Source: an uncultured Lachnospiraceae bacterium (lineage in GTDB: Bacteria > Bacillota > Clostridia > Lachnospirales > Lachnospiraceae). Taken from it: a DNA stretch of 64,000 bases. Location: contig CAJUGD010000014.1 of NCBI GenBank assembly GCA_910586205.1, positions 10,376-74,375 of the forward strand. The letters are read 5' to 3'. Of the stretch, positions 37,043-46,257 are shown piece after piece (within the stretch, counting starts at the first letter, position 1; each line of letters opens with the position of its first letter). The notes below the pieces were generated by a model. The model saw only the letters and a list, made by a program, of their open reading frames with translations. It searched no databases and was not told where the DNA came from. The position numbers and the translations under genes were made by a program.

Positions 37043-37663
37043 ATGAAACTGAAAAGCTATGAGGATATGAATCTACTGGAATTGGACGTAATGAAGGAAA
37101 TCAGCAGCATCGGCACCAGCCATGCCGCTACCTCTCTTTCTAAGCTTCTGCAGAAGGAAGTTCGAATTTCCATACCAGAGGTAAGCGTTCTGGGATATGA
37201 TGAGACCGTGAACCGGATCGGAGACATAGAGGAGCTGGTGGCTGCTACCTTAGTGCAGATGTCTAATGAGGTAAACGGATTGATGTTATTTATCTTTAAG
37301 CTGGATTTGGCGAATGTGGTTTTGGAGAAGCTGATCGGCACCCGGTATGAATCCTTTGAACAGTTGGATGAGCTGGCTTATTCGGCTTTGGAGGAGATCG
37401 GAAACATTATTATCTGTTCCTATGTCAATGCCTTTACCCAGTTGGTAGGGGTAGAGATTGACCTGTCAGTTCCCAGTTCTACCCTTAATATGCTGGGCGG
37501 GATTTTGACGGTTCCCATTGCAGAATATGGTTATGAGACCGATAAGCTGATGTACATTAATGCAGAATTTATTATAGACGGTAAAAAGCTGTCTGATGGA
37601 TTATTGATGCTGCCGGACATTGCGTCCCTTAACGGTATTTTAGAGAGATTAGGAGTTATATAA
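37043..37663 (+). CDS. cheC: CheY-P phosphatase CheC
   Basis: A 206-residue chemotaxis phosphatase of the CheC/CheX/FliY family. It has two internal repeats. The first reads LDVMKEISSIGTSHAATSLS, where the canonical Glu-x2-Asn is Glu-x2-Ser, so the first centre is probably inactive. The second, ALEEIGNIIICSYVNAFTQL, keeps Glu-x2-Asn. This resembles the CheC type that works together with CheD. It overlaps cheD by one base (TAATG). Confidence 0.92.
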   Translation: MKLKSYEDMNLLELDVMKEISSIGTSHAATSLSKLLQKEVRISIPEVSVLGYDETVNRIGDIEELVAATLVQMSNEVNGLMLFIFKLDLANVVLEKLIGTRYESFEQLDELAYSALEEIGNIIICSYVNAFTQLVGVEIDLSVPSSTLNMLGGILTVPIAEYGYETDKLMYINAEFIIDGKKLSDGLLMLPDIASLNGILERLGVI

Positions 37664-38148
37664 TGGCGGAGAGGGATATAAAAGTGGGAATCGGTGACAT
37701 GAAGTTCACCAGAGGAGGCGGTACCATCATTACTTATGCCCTCGGCTCCTGCATTGGAATCACATTTTATGATCCGGCGATTAAGCTGGGCGGCCTGCTG
37801 CACATTATGCTGCCGAACCGGAGCGATCCCAATGATCCGAAGATTTATAAATATGCAGACAGCGGAATCCGGGAGATGGTTCGTAAGCTTTCTGCTTTTG
37901 GTATGGTTAAGAGCAGAACGGTTGTGAAGATCGCAGGAGGGGCTAAGATGTTCGATATTAAGGGCAACACGGATTTCGGTAATATCGGACAGAGAAATGC
38001 AGCTATGGTAAAAAAGATTTTGATGGAAGAACGGATGCGTATCACATCAGAGGACACCGGAGGAGCTTATGCCCGTACCATGCTTTTGAACGTGGACAAC
38101 GGGGATGTGGTGATCCGTACAGTAGGAAGGCCGGAGAAGCATCTGTAG
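37663..38148 (+). CDS. cheD: Chemoreceptor glutamine deamidase CheD
   Basis: A 161-residue enzyme that deamidates Gln residues on chemoreceptors and stimulates CheC. Catalytic Cys in YALGSCIGITFYDP, catalytic His in GLLHIMLPN, and the conserved IAGGAKMFD, IGQRN and GGAYARTM blocks. It is translated directly after cheC with overlapping stop and start codons. The receptor methyltransferase and methylesterase genes (cheR, cheB) are not in the window. Confidence 0.95.
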   Translation: MAERDIKVGIGDMKFTRGGGTIITYALGSCIGITFYDPAIKLGGLLHIMLPNRSDPNDPKIYKYADSGIREMVRKLSAFGMVKSRTVVKIAGGAKMFDIKGNTDFGNIGQRNAAMVKKILMEERMRITSEDTGGAYARTMLLNVDNGDVVIRTVGRPEKHL

Positions 38149-38278
38149 AAATATTGGAGATCTGTCTGAGGATGGGGAATGCTGGTCAGACAGGAAGATG
38201 TTATTGTGTGAATGTGGTAACTCTGCAGGGCTGGGAGTTAAAAAGACGCCCGGCGCTGTGGCATAGAGAGAGGAGAGT

Positions 38279-39226
38279 GTGAAGGTGGAGAAAGGAAAAG
38301 AGGGAATCCTGCTGGAGTCGGGGACAAACGAGATTGAGATTATGAAATTCACGATCCAGGGGGAATTCTACGGAATCAATGTGGCAAAGGTGAAGGAAAT
38401 CATGATGGCAGAGAAAGTGAAGGCCATGCCTCATGCTCATCCGGCAGTGGAAGGGATCTTTAAACCCAGGGATACTTTGATTACGGTCATTGACCTTGGT
38501 TTTTATCTGACTGATGAGTGTCTGGAGCATAAGCCCAGGGACCTGTTTATTGTGACCAACTTCAACAAGATGACAGTGGCGTTCCGCGTTCAGAGTATTG
38601 AGGGAATCAGCCGGATCTCCTGGAATGATATCCAGAAGCCGGATAAGACCTTAAGCCATGGCGAGGAAGGGGTAGCTACGGGAATCGCCCAGTGTGCAGG
38701 AGAGCTGGTGACGATCCTTGATTTTGAGAAGATTGTGGCGGAGATTGCACCGGAGACAACCATTCAGCTTTCCGAGGTAGATCAGATGGGCGACAGACCG
38801 ATCTGCTCTAATCCGCTGGTGATTGCAGAGGATTCTATTCTGCTGCAGAAGATGATTGACGAGGCTCTGGAACGGGCTGGCTTTACCAATGTGAAGAACT
38901 TTAACAACGGTCAGGAGGCGTGGGATTATCTGGATTCTATCAAGGGAGATTCGGATCTGTACGAAAAGGTGAATCTGATCATTACGGATATTGAGATGCC
39001 TAAGATGGATGGACACAGGCTGACCAAGTTAGTAAAGGATGACCCAAGACTTAAGTGCTTGCCGGTAGTGATTTTCTCGTCACTGATTGATGATCAGATG
39101 CGGGTCAAGGGACAGGCTTTGGGTGCGGATGAGCAGCTTACAAAGCCTGAGATTGGGAATTTGGTTCATGTAATTGACAAACTGCTGGAACGGTTTGAGA
39201 CGACTGTGAGCAGAAACGGGATGTAA
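38279..39226 (+). CDS. cheV: Chemotaxis coupling protein CheV
   Basis: A 315-residue coupling protein: a CheW domain (residues ~20-165, MKFTIQGEFYGINVAKVKEI, ITVIDLGFYL, VTILDFEKIV) fused to a receiver domain (about 180-305) with DSILLQKM after the acidic pair AED, phosphoacceptor in LIITDIEMPKMDG, and Lys in QLTKPEI. It couples receptors to CheA and adapts by phosphorylation. GTG 38279 or GTG 38285 can start; GAGAGGAGA suits the second slightly better. It is the last gene of the operon and is followed by a terminator. Confidence 0.94.
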   Translation: MKVEKGKEGILLESGTNEIEIMKFTIQGEFYGINVAKVKEIMMAEKVKAMPHAHPAVEGIFKPRDTLITVIDLGFYLTDECLEHKPRDLFIVTNFNKMTVAFRVQSIEGISRISWNDIQKPDKTLSHGEEGVATGIAQCAGELVTILDFEKIVAEIAPETTIQLSEVDQMGDRPICSNPLVIAEDSILLQKMIDEALERAGFTNVKNFNNGQEAWDYLDSIKGDSDLYEKVNLIITDIEMPKMDGHRLTKLVKDDPRLKCLPVVIFSSLIDDQMRVKGQALGADEQLTKPEIGNLVHVIDKLLERFETTVSRNGM

Positions 39227-39309
39227 TAAAATAGCTGCAGAAGAAACGGCAGATATAAAAAGCCAGGTTTTTTGCAGAATCGGGGACGAGATGAGTATGC
39301 TGGTACAGC

Positions 39310-39348
39310 CTGGCACGATTTGTGCGGGGCTGTGCCAGAATGTTTTTT
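39310..39348 (+). terminator. Terminator at the end of the fla/che operon
   Basis: CTGGCAC (39310-39316) pairs with GTGCCAG (39332-39338), followed by AATGTTTTTTAT. Confidence 0.75.
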
Positions 39349-39402
39349 ATAGGGAAGATTAAAAATTAAGGAAGATTCATATCAGGAAGGGAGGCTGAGA
39401 CA

Positions 39403-40341
39403 TTGAAGAAAAAAGCAGCAGCGCTGGCATGCAGCCTTGTGCTGGCAGCCGCCGGATCATTCTGCGGGATGGCAGGGGAATGGGAGCGGTCAGAAGACGG
39501 AAAGTATTGGACCTATTGTGATTCTCCGGGGAATCCCAGGGAGGATGAGTGGATAGAGGATAACGGGAAGATCTACTATGTGGACAGTAAGGGAAGGATG
39601 AAGACCGGCTGGGTCACAGATGAAGACAGCGGCAATAAGTATTATATGGGGGAGGATGGGGCTATGTGTTTTAATACCTTTACCAAGGACGACCGTTATG
39701 TGGGACCGGACGGACTGCGGGTAGAGGCTTATGACACGTATCGGAAGGCTGTGAAGTCGGAGATTAAGAAGGCAGGCAAGAAGAAAACGAAAAGTACAAA
39801 AAAAATATCTCAGACAAACACAGGACAAGGAGAAGATGTGAGTCAATCGTATTTCCTTTTGACGGATCTGAATCTGGACGGGTATCGGGATCTGGTGATG
39901 ATGGAAGGAACCGAGGAGAGAAAGAGCCTGGTAGAAGTGGCCATATGGGATGCGGAGGAAGAAAAGTTTCTTCTTTCTGCAGAGTTTGATGAGCCGGAGG
40001 AGGGGATGGCTGTCAGCACCTTGTATCAGGATCCTTTGGGAGATACAGTCTGGCTGGAGATGGTGGAGCCAAACGGAGATTTGTATTTATTTCAGATGGA
40101 AGATCAGGAAGCCAGGCTTAAGAGCATGTGGAGCTTTGAGATGGAGCTGGATGACTGGGGAGGGCCGGAGTACCGGGTCAACGGGGTTTTGCAGGATAAA
40201 GATGAGTGGGATTATGAGCTGGCCGAGGCAAGGAGGAGCCGCGGGGAGAATGTTCTTGGAGGATATCTTCCGGCAACAGAGGAGAATATAAAGGCCCAGG
40301 TGGACAAAGTTTTGACAGAGGAGGAATTGGAGATGTGGTAG
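39403..40341 (+). CDS. Secreted protein with cell-wall-binding-type repeats
   Basis: A 312-residue exported protein. Signal peptide ~1-23 (KKKAAALACSLVLAAAGSFC). Residues ~25-95 hold two or three aromatic/Gly repeats of the choline/cell-wall-binding type, such as DNGKIYYVDSKGRMKTGW and NKYYMGEDGAM. The remaining ~200 residues, starting after a Lys-rich linker, contain VSQSYFLLTDLNLDGYRDLV, which resembles an FG-GAP-like calcium loop (DLNLDGYRD). No enzyme motif was recognised. TTG 39403 is the start, behind GGAAGGGAGG. It follows the fla/che terminator and has its own. Confidence 0.7.
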   Translation: MKKKAAALACSLVLAAAGSFCGMAGEWERSEDGKYWTYCDSPGNPREDEWIEDNGKIYYVDSKGRMKTGWVTDEDSGNKYYMGEDGAMCFNTFTKDDRYVGPDGLRVEAYDTYRKAVKSEIKKAGKKKTKSTKKISQTNTGQGEDVSQSYFLLTDLNLDGYRDLVMMEGTEERKSLVEVAIWDAEEEKFLLSAEFDEPEEGMAVSTLYQDPLGDTVWLEMVEPNGDLYLFQMEDQEARLKSMWSFEMELDDWGGPEYRVNGVLQDKDEWDYELAEARRSRGENVLGGYLPATEENIKAQVDKVLTEEELEMW

Positions 40342-40347
40342 GGATAT

Positions 40348-40389
40348 GCGGCTTTAGACGGAGAATGGACTGTCTAAGGCCGCTTTTTC
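40348..40389 (+). terminator. Rho-independent terminator
   Basis: GCGGCTTTAGAC pairs with GTCTAAGGCCGC (11 of 12, with one G-T pair) around a 12-nt loop, and is followed by TTTTT. Confidence 0.9.
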
Positions 40390-40476
40390 CTTAAAATAAC
40401 AGAAAGGCCATCTTCTGATATTTAAGCGGAGTTGGTCAGGCAGCAAAAAAGAATCGTGAGAAGGGATGGGAAATAG

Positions 40477-40914
40477 ATGAGGCTTAGAGTAAATGTAAAG
40501 GCTTTGGGGAAAAGGAAGCAGGGGGTGGAGGAGATAGGCTGTGAGGTTAAGGGGTGTCCGAAGACGGTGAGGGAATTGATTCTGGGGGTGGTGGATGTTC
40601 AGGTGGAGGAGTATAACAAGAGAGTCGAACTGGCTCAGAACTGTGGGGTGAATGAGGTTTTGGCCTGTCTGACCAGAGAGGAGATTGACGAGAAGGCCCA
40701 AGGGGGAAAGATTGGGTTTGGAGTGAATTATGGGGGGAAGAAGGCAGATGCACAGAAGGCCGGGGAAAATGCCGTTCAGTGTTTTGAGGATGGAATTTAC
40801 CGTGTTTTTATGGATGGACGGGGGCTTGAGAGCTTAGACGAGGCGATTGCCGTGTCAGAGGAGAGTGTATTTACGTTTGTCAGACTGACTATGCTGACAG
40901 GAAGGATGTGGTGA
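40477..40914 (+). CDS. Unknown 145-aa protein paired with the DUF4132-type giant gene
   Basis: Not recognised. The first ~50 residues alternate as strand-helix (MRLRVNVKALGKRKQGVEEI, then KTVRELILGVVDVQVEEYNK), with spacing that recalls a beta-grasp (ubiquitin/ThiS-like) fold; this is a pattern judgement only. The rest contains two Cys and a Gly-rich IGFGVNYGGKKADAQKAGEN segment and ends in GRMW. The weak upstream site (GGGATGGGAAATAG) leaves the start at ATG 40477 uncertain. Its stop overlaps the start region of the next gene, so the two are translated together. Confidence 0.7.
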   Translation: MRLRVNVKALGKRKQGVEEIGCEVKGCPKTVRELILGVVDVQVEEYNKRVELAQNCGVNEVLACLTREEIDEKAQGGKIGFGVNYGGKKADAQKAGENAVQCFEDGIYRVFMDGRGLESLDEAIAVSEESVFTFVRLTMLTGRMW

Positions 40915-40916
40915 AG

Positions 40917-43900
40917 ATGGCAGAGTTTGATTGGCAGTCCAGAATGAAGATTACAGAGCAGAGAGCCAAGGAGTTAAAAAATAGAATCCGGGGGCTTTCC
41001 GGGATGGAAGGGCAGCTTGCGCTGGATCTGAAAGATAACCGGATAGCAGGAAATGAGATTCTGGATAAGATTATCCGTGAGTATGAATATTCAAAGGACA
41101 GAAAGCCTTCTTTGTGGTTTACTTCTGGCAGGAGAAGGGAATTTTTGGATGGATTTGTTCCCAAGGAATTTCAGGAGTCCTACCTTTACGTGATTGATAA
41201 GATGAATCGGTTTCCGTTTCCCCGGGGATGGAGCAGAAGGAGTATCCGGACAGCAGGATATGGGCCTCAGATCCGGCAGGTATTTTCACTGCTTTTGACT
41301 TATGAGAATCTTTTTTACTTAGAGGGAAGACTGGAGGATTATATCTTAAAACGGCTTGATCAGGAGAAGCTGGATTATGTGAGGAATGTCTGGAATTTTA
41401 ATATGAATTTCAGCTATATCTATGCAGCGGAGATTGACCGGGGAAATCAGGCGGTGATCAAGGCATTTAAGGATCTGATCTTAAGCGAGAATAATACGGC
41501 TTATCTGGATCGGGAGATGATTCTTGGGATCATACGGTCTGACAATGAGGAATTACAGGAGCTTTTGTGCGGACTTCTTTTGGCGGCGCGGCTGCAGGAG
41601 GGGCTTAGGCAGGCAATCTGTGAGGCTATGGACGAGGGAACCTGTGAGGCGTTTATAAAGCTTTTCCAGGTGGTGGAGGAGCATGACCTGATCCGCTATT
41701 CTTCGGTAAAGCGGGCAGTATCTGCCTGGATCGGGATTTTTGACGAGAATAGTGTGGATCGGATCAGCGGAAAGCTTCTGGCATTAATGGGACGGTGCCT
41801 TCGGGACGAGACATTTTGCCGGTCAGAGCTTGAAAGCAATGATTCCATAGCTATCAGTACAGCTCTGTGGGCATTGGGATTTTATGAGGTGGAGGATGCG
41901 GTTCATGCCATGGAGGCGCTGGTGGATACAGGGACTAAGAACCAAAGGCTGACGGCAGCATTTTATAACGGAACCCTTTATGACCGGGAGATTCGTTTAA
42001 AGACAGCAAAGAAGGTGATTTTGGAACAGGAGGATATGGAACTGTCAGCGGCATTTATGCCTGCTTTTGACGAGTGGCTGTCAGGGCCTTTTGGCGCTCT
42101 TTGGAAGGCGTTTGGCGGGGAGCGTTATGTGAGCAAGCTAAAACCGGTTCAGGCAGTGCCAGTAACGGATTATTATGAAAGCCGGCAGGAGGCAGAAAGG
42201 TTTTATGAGTGTTTTGTGAAGCTTTATAAGGAACTGCCCAAAAAGGGAGTGGTGTATGATCCTTGTATTTTCCCCTGGTATCGGGTGGAACTGACGCCGG
42301 GACAGATCGTAGAACAGCTTGCGTTTCTTGCTTTTGTGCTGAGGGATGAGGAAAAGATTACTTATGCGGCAGGGCTTTTGGGGGATACATCAGGAGGATA
42401 TGGCCGCCGGAGCACCCTTGTGAATCTGCTTTTATATAAGCCGGAGAATAAAAAGCAGCGTGAGCTGCTGATCGGATATATGGGAAGCGCGGATGCCCAG
42501 ACATCCTCCAGGGCAGTTGAGATGGTAAAGGGGATGACGCTTGAGGATGAAGAATACCGGCTTTTGGAGGACATGCTTCGGTTTAAGAGAAGCAGCTTAA
42601 GAGGGGTTTTGATCGGACTTTTGATGGGGCAGAAAAAGCCGCATATGAAAATGTCTCTGAAACGGCTTTTGCAGGATAAGAAGGAGGAAAAGAGAAGCGC
42701 CGGGCTGGATATCCTGCTGCGGCTTTCTAAGGAGGAAAGGGAGAAGGACTTTTTCCGGGAGGTAAGGGACATGTCATGCCTGGTGGAAAAGCCTACGGAT
42801 AAAGAAAGAATCCTGATTGATGAGATTTTAGAAAGTGAGAAGGAGACAGCAGAGGATAAACCGGGGTATGGGATTTATGATCCTGCCGTGCCGGAGACAA
42901 TGCTGACTGCAGCAGAGGAGGAGGAGTATTCTCCTGCCGCGCTGTTTCGGGAGTGTATGCCCCTTTCGGAAAAAGAGGCGATCCAAAAACTTAGAAGGCT
43001 GGACCAGCTTTTTGAGGAATATAAGGATTATGAATATCTTTCTTCAGACGGTCAGACCACCCTTTTAGGCAATGGGTATAAGCCTTTAAAGGATGCAGGG
43101 GAGTTTTGGAAAAAGTCTTTAGAGGAGCGGTTTGTTCTGGAAAATTATCCCTTGGCAGAGGTTTTTGAACGATTTTACCGGGAAGAGATCCAGGATTACC
43201 GGGTGTTTTTGGAGCTGGATGCTCTGCTGTCCTTTGGAGGATCCGCTTCTTATGAGGCGGCAAGGGTGTTCTATGAGGCTGTGTTTGGATGTATGCCGGT
43301 AAAGCCGGAGGCGTTAAGGTTAAACCATAGGGGGCAGGTGGACCAGGTGCGTCAGGTGTACCGGTATCAGTTCCTGGACAGAAAAGCGATTTTTGAGACT
43401 GGCCTTAAGATGGTTTCTGCCATGACCCGGGTGATTGGCAGGGAGAATAAAATCCTGCGTTATCCCTACACGGGCTGGAACGGGACGGTCAGCGAGTCTG
43501 CCAGGTGGATCAGCAGTATGCCGTTCTTTTTCCCGTACATGGAGGGAATCCGTCAATGGGAGACAGACGAGGAGTTTGCCCGTGCTTTACAGGCAGCGTG
43601 GCGTCTGGAGGTAAAATGCCAGGAGGACAGAGAGAGAAGAAGGTTCATACCTTCCGGAAATAATCCCGGCAGGGACAATTCCCTGACGCCTATTGTGCCC
43701 TACTGGTTTTTAAAGGCTTATCACATGGGGCTGGTGTCAGAGGATGTTCTCTATAAGGCAGTGATGGAGTATTTTGCCAGAGAAGATTGTCTGAAGGTGC
43801 TGTGTGAAGTGAAGAAGGGGGAGGCTGTAAAGAGCCAGAACCGGCGGTGTCTGAGTGGATTTTTCGGATGGGATCTGACCAACAGGATCTATGAGGAGGG

Positions 43901-46073
43901 AGAAGCCTTTTTCGGGGAGGATACTTGGCTTGGAAGCCTGATCCGGGAAATGTATGACCGGATTGTGCCTGTACTGGCGGACATGGAGCTGCGCAGGGGA
44001 GAGGCAGAGACAGATGTGTCCTGGGATGTAAGAGGGATCACTTATATTCGGGGAATCTCTTACCTGGTTCGGATTCTTATGGCTTTGGGAAAGGACACAC
44101 TGGGACGGGAGACCTATTATTCCTGGTATTACGGCAGCAATGATCGATCCAAGAGACAGGTCTTAAGCGGCTTTTTAAAGGCATCTTACCCGGCGGACGG
44201 GGAGACAGGCAAGGATCTGAAAAAGGCTCTGAAGAATACCAGCATTAAGGAGGCCAGGCTGGTGGAGGCAGCCATGTATGCGCCTCAGTGGATTGATGTG
44301 ATTCAAGATTATCTGGGCTGGGCGGGTCTTAAGAGCGGGTGCTATTATTTTATGGCTCATATGAATGAGCGGTTTGACGATCAGAAAGCAGCCATAATTG
44401 CCAAGTATACGCCGCTGACTCCGGAGGAGCTGCAGGACGGAGCTTTTGACGTGACATGGTTTGAGGAGGCATACAATCTTTTAGGGGAGAAGAATTTCGG
44501 AGTGCTCTATGATGGGGCAAAATACATATCAGACGGCCAGAAGCATTCACGGGCAAGAAAGTATGCGGACGCAGCAACGGGAAAAGTGACAACCGACATG
44601 CTCAGGCAGGAGATCACGGCAAAGAGGAATAAGGATCTGCTGATGAGCTATGGCCTGGTTCCTTTCCGAAAGGACCGGGAACAGGATATGCAGGAGCGGT
44701 ATCAGTTTATCCAGCAGTTCCTTAAGGAGAGCCGGCAGTTCGGCGCCCAGAGACGGGCCAGTGAGGCCAAGGCGGTTTCCCTGGCTCTGGTAAACCTAAG
44801 CGTCCGGGCCGGATACAGAGATGTGACGCGGCTGACCTTAAACATGGAGTCAAGACTGGCAGAATCCTTTAACAGCTTTATGGAATGGAATCCAGTGGAG
44901 GATGTGGAAATCTGCCTTCAGGTGGGAGAGGACGGAAAGAGCAGGATCTTATGCAGAAAGGATGGGAAAATGCTGAAGTCCGTGCCGTCCCGGCTTGGGA
45001 AGAAGCCTTATTTGCTGGAGGTGAAGGAGGCCCATAAGAGGCTGAAGGATCAGTATGTAAGAACCAGAGCCATGATGGAGGAGGCAATGGAGGACGGAAC
45101 CGGATTTCAGGTATGTGAGGTTATGGAGCTTTTAAAGAATCCGGTGGTGCGCCCAATCTTAGAGCCTTTGGTGTATGTGAGCGAAGGGGGAATCGGCTTT
45201 TGGCAGCAGGAGAAGGATCGCTTTGGCTTAAAGACCTTTGACGGCAGGCATGTGGCTCTGACACCGGGAGAGGAGATACGCATTGCCCATCCTCTGGATC
45301 TGTATCGGGAGGGAACCTGGCATGAGTATCAGAAATATTTGTTTGATCACGAGGTACAGCAGCCCTTTAAGCAGGTATTTCGGGAGCTGTATGTAAAGCT
45401 TACGGAGGAGCTTGGCCAGAAGGCGTCCAGAATGTTTGCCGGGAATCAGATTCAGCCGGCCAAGACCGTGGGCTGCCTGCGGGGAAGGCGCTGGGTGGCA
45501 GACTATGAAGACGGACTGCAGAAAATATATTATAAAGAAAATATTATTGCGCGGATTTATGCTATGGCAGACTGGTTTTCTCCCAGTGAGATTGAGGCGC
45601 CTGCTTTGGAGTGGGTGGAATTTTCCGACAGAAAGACCTTTAAGGCCCTGACTATAGAGGAGGTGCCGGATCTGATCTACAGCGAGGTCATGCGGGATGT
45701 GGATCTGGCGGTGAGCGTGGCCCATGCAGGAGGTGTGGATCCGGAGACCAGCCACTCTACCATTGAGATGCGCCGGGCTATTGTGGAGTTTAACCTGGAT
45801 CTGTTTGGCATTCAGAATGTGGAGCTGACCGGAAGCCATGCGTTGATCAGAGGAAGCCGGGCAGTGTACAATGTGCATTTAGGAAGCGGTGTGATCCACC
45901 AGGAGGGCGGCGCTATGCTGAACATTCTTCCGGTTCACAGCCAGAAACGGGGCAAACTGTTTTTGCCCTTTGTTGATGAGGATCCGAAAACAGCAGAGAT
46001 TATGTCCAAGATTGTACTGCTGGCAGAGGACAAAAAGATTAAAGATCCCTTTATTTTAGATCAGATTCATTGA
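40917..46073 (+). CDS. DUF4132 domain-containing giant protein
   Basis: A 1718-residue protein with no signal peptide or membrane helix seen. The N-terminal ~650 residues are helical and HEAT-like (RSTLVNLLLYKPENKKQREL, SSLRGVLIGLLMGQKKPHMK, KRSAGLDILLRLSKEER). The middle is helical and Arg/Glu-rich. A DUF4132 core near 1170-1240 reads ELQDGAFDVTWFEEAYNLLG and SRARKYADAATGKVT. The C-terminal ~110 residues (HLGSGVIHQEGGAMLNILPV, RGKLFLPFVDEDPKTAEIMS) form a conserved end block. MolR-type relatives have a WGR domain, not seen here. ATG 40917 is chosen with AGGAAGG 11 nt upstream; GTG 40908 and 40911 are alternatives. Function unknown. Confidence 0.85.
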   Translation: MAEFDWQSRMKITEQRAKELKNRIRGLSGMEGQLALDLKDNRIAGNEILDKIIREYEYSKDRKPSLWFTSGRRREFLDGFVPKEFQESYLYVIDKMNRFPFPRGWSRRSIRTAGYGPQIRQVFSLLLTYENLFYLEGRLEDYILKRLDQEKLDYVRNVWNFNMNFSYIYAAEIDRGNQAVIKAFKDLILSENNTAYLDREMILGIIRSDNEELQELLCGLLLAARLQEGLRQAICEAMDEGTCEAFIKLFQVVEEHDLIRYSSVKRAVSAWIGIFDENSVDRISGKLLALMGRCLRDETFCRSELESNDSIAISTALWALGFYEVEDAVHAMEALVDTGTKNQRLTAAFYNGTLYDREIRLKTAKKVILEQEDMELSAAFMPAFDEWLSGPFGALWKAFGGERYVSKLKPVQAVPVTDYYESRQEAERFYECFVKLYKELPKKGVVYDPCIFPWYRVELTPGQIVEQLAFLAFVLRDEEKITYAAGLLGDTSGGYGRRSTLVNLLLYKPENKKQRELLIGYMGSADAQTSSRAVEMVKGMTLEDEEYRLLEDMLRFKRSSLRGVLIGLLMGQKKPHMKMSLKRLLQDKKEEKRSAGLDILLRLSKEEREKDFFREVRDMSCLVEKPTDKERILIDEILESEKETAEDKPGYGIYDPAVPETMLTAAEEEEYSPAALFRECMPLSEKEAIQKLRRLDQLFEEYKDYEYLSSDGQTTLLGNGYKPLKDAGEFWKKSLEERFVLENYPLAEVFERFYREEIQDYRVFLELDALLSFGGSASYEAARVFYEAVFGCMPVKPEALRLNHRGQVDQVRQVYRYQFLDRKAIFETGLKMVSAMTRVIGRENKILRYPYTGWNGTVSESARWISSMPFFFPYMEGIRQWETDEEFARALQAAWRLEVKCQEDRERRRFIPSGNNPGRDNSLTPIVPYWFLKAYHMGLVSEDVLYKAVMEYFAREDCLKVLCEVKKGEAVKSQNRRCLSGFFGWDLTNRIYEEGEAFFGEDTWLGSLIREMYDRIVPVLADMELRRGEAETDVSWDVRGITYIRGISYLVRILMALGKDTLGRETYYSWYYGSNDRSKRQVLSGFLKASYPADGETGKDLKKALKNTSIKEARLVEAAMYAPQWIDVIQDYLGWAGLKSGCYYFMAHMNERFDDQKAAIIAKYTPLTPEELQDGAFDVTWFEEAYNLLGEKNFGVLYDGAKYISDGQKHSRARKYADAATGKVTTDMLRQEITAKRNKDLLMSYGLVPFRKDREQDMQERYQFIQQFLKESRQFGAQRRASEAKAVSLALVNLSVRAGYRDVTRLTLNMESRLAESFNSFMEWNPVEDVEICLQVGEDGKSRILCRKDGKMLKSVPSRLGKKPYLLEVKEAHKRLKDQYVRTRAMMEEAMEDGTGFQVCEVMELLKNPVVRPILEPLVYVSEGGIGFWQQEKDRFGLKTFDGRHVALTPGEEIRIAHPLDLYREGTWHEYQKYLFDHEVQQPFKQVFRELYVKLTEELGQKASRMFAGNQIQPAKTVGCLRGRRWVADYEDGLQKIYYKENIIARIYAMADWFSPSEIEAPALEWVEFSDRKTFKALTIEEVPDLIYSEVMRDVDLAVSVAHAGGVDPETSHSTIEMRRAIVEFNLDLFGIQNVELTGSHALIRGSRAVYNVHLGSGVIHQEGGAMLNILPVHSQKRGKLFLPFVDEDPKTAEIMSKIVLLAEDKKIKDPFILDQIH

Positions 46074-46150
46074 TTGTTTTATTTCGATTTATACCATTGG
46101 TTTTTTGTATTCAATCAGATTTTTTTGTGGAAATGTTTTAAAATTGATGG
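46074..46150. other. Short AT-rich intergenic stretch
   Basis: T-rich sequence after the giant gene with a weak ATTGATTG/CAATCAGATTTTTTT pairing that could serve as a terminator. Nothing else was seen. Confidence 0.3.
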
Positions 46151-46156
46151 TATAAT
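46151..46156 (+). promoter_or_regulatory. -10 box before the DHH gene
   Basis: A perfect TATAAT lies 102 nt before the start codon. The matching -35 (TGGAAA, 17 nt upstream) is weak. Confidence 0.4.
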
Positions 46157-46257
46157 AGGAAAGCACAGTGATGTGTGCAGGTCAGCGCCTTAACGGATGA
46201 CGACTTGCTGCCGAACAGATGTGAGGGGCATAACCTTAAAACGAGGAGGATTTCCTA

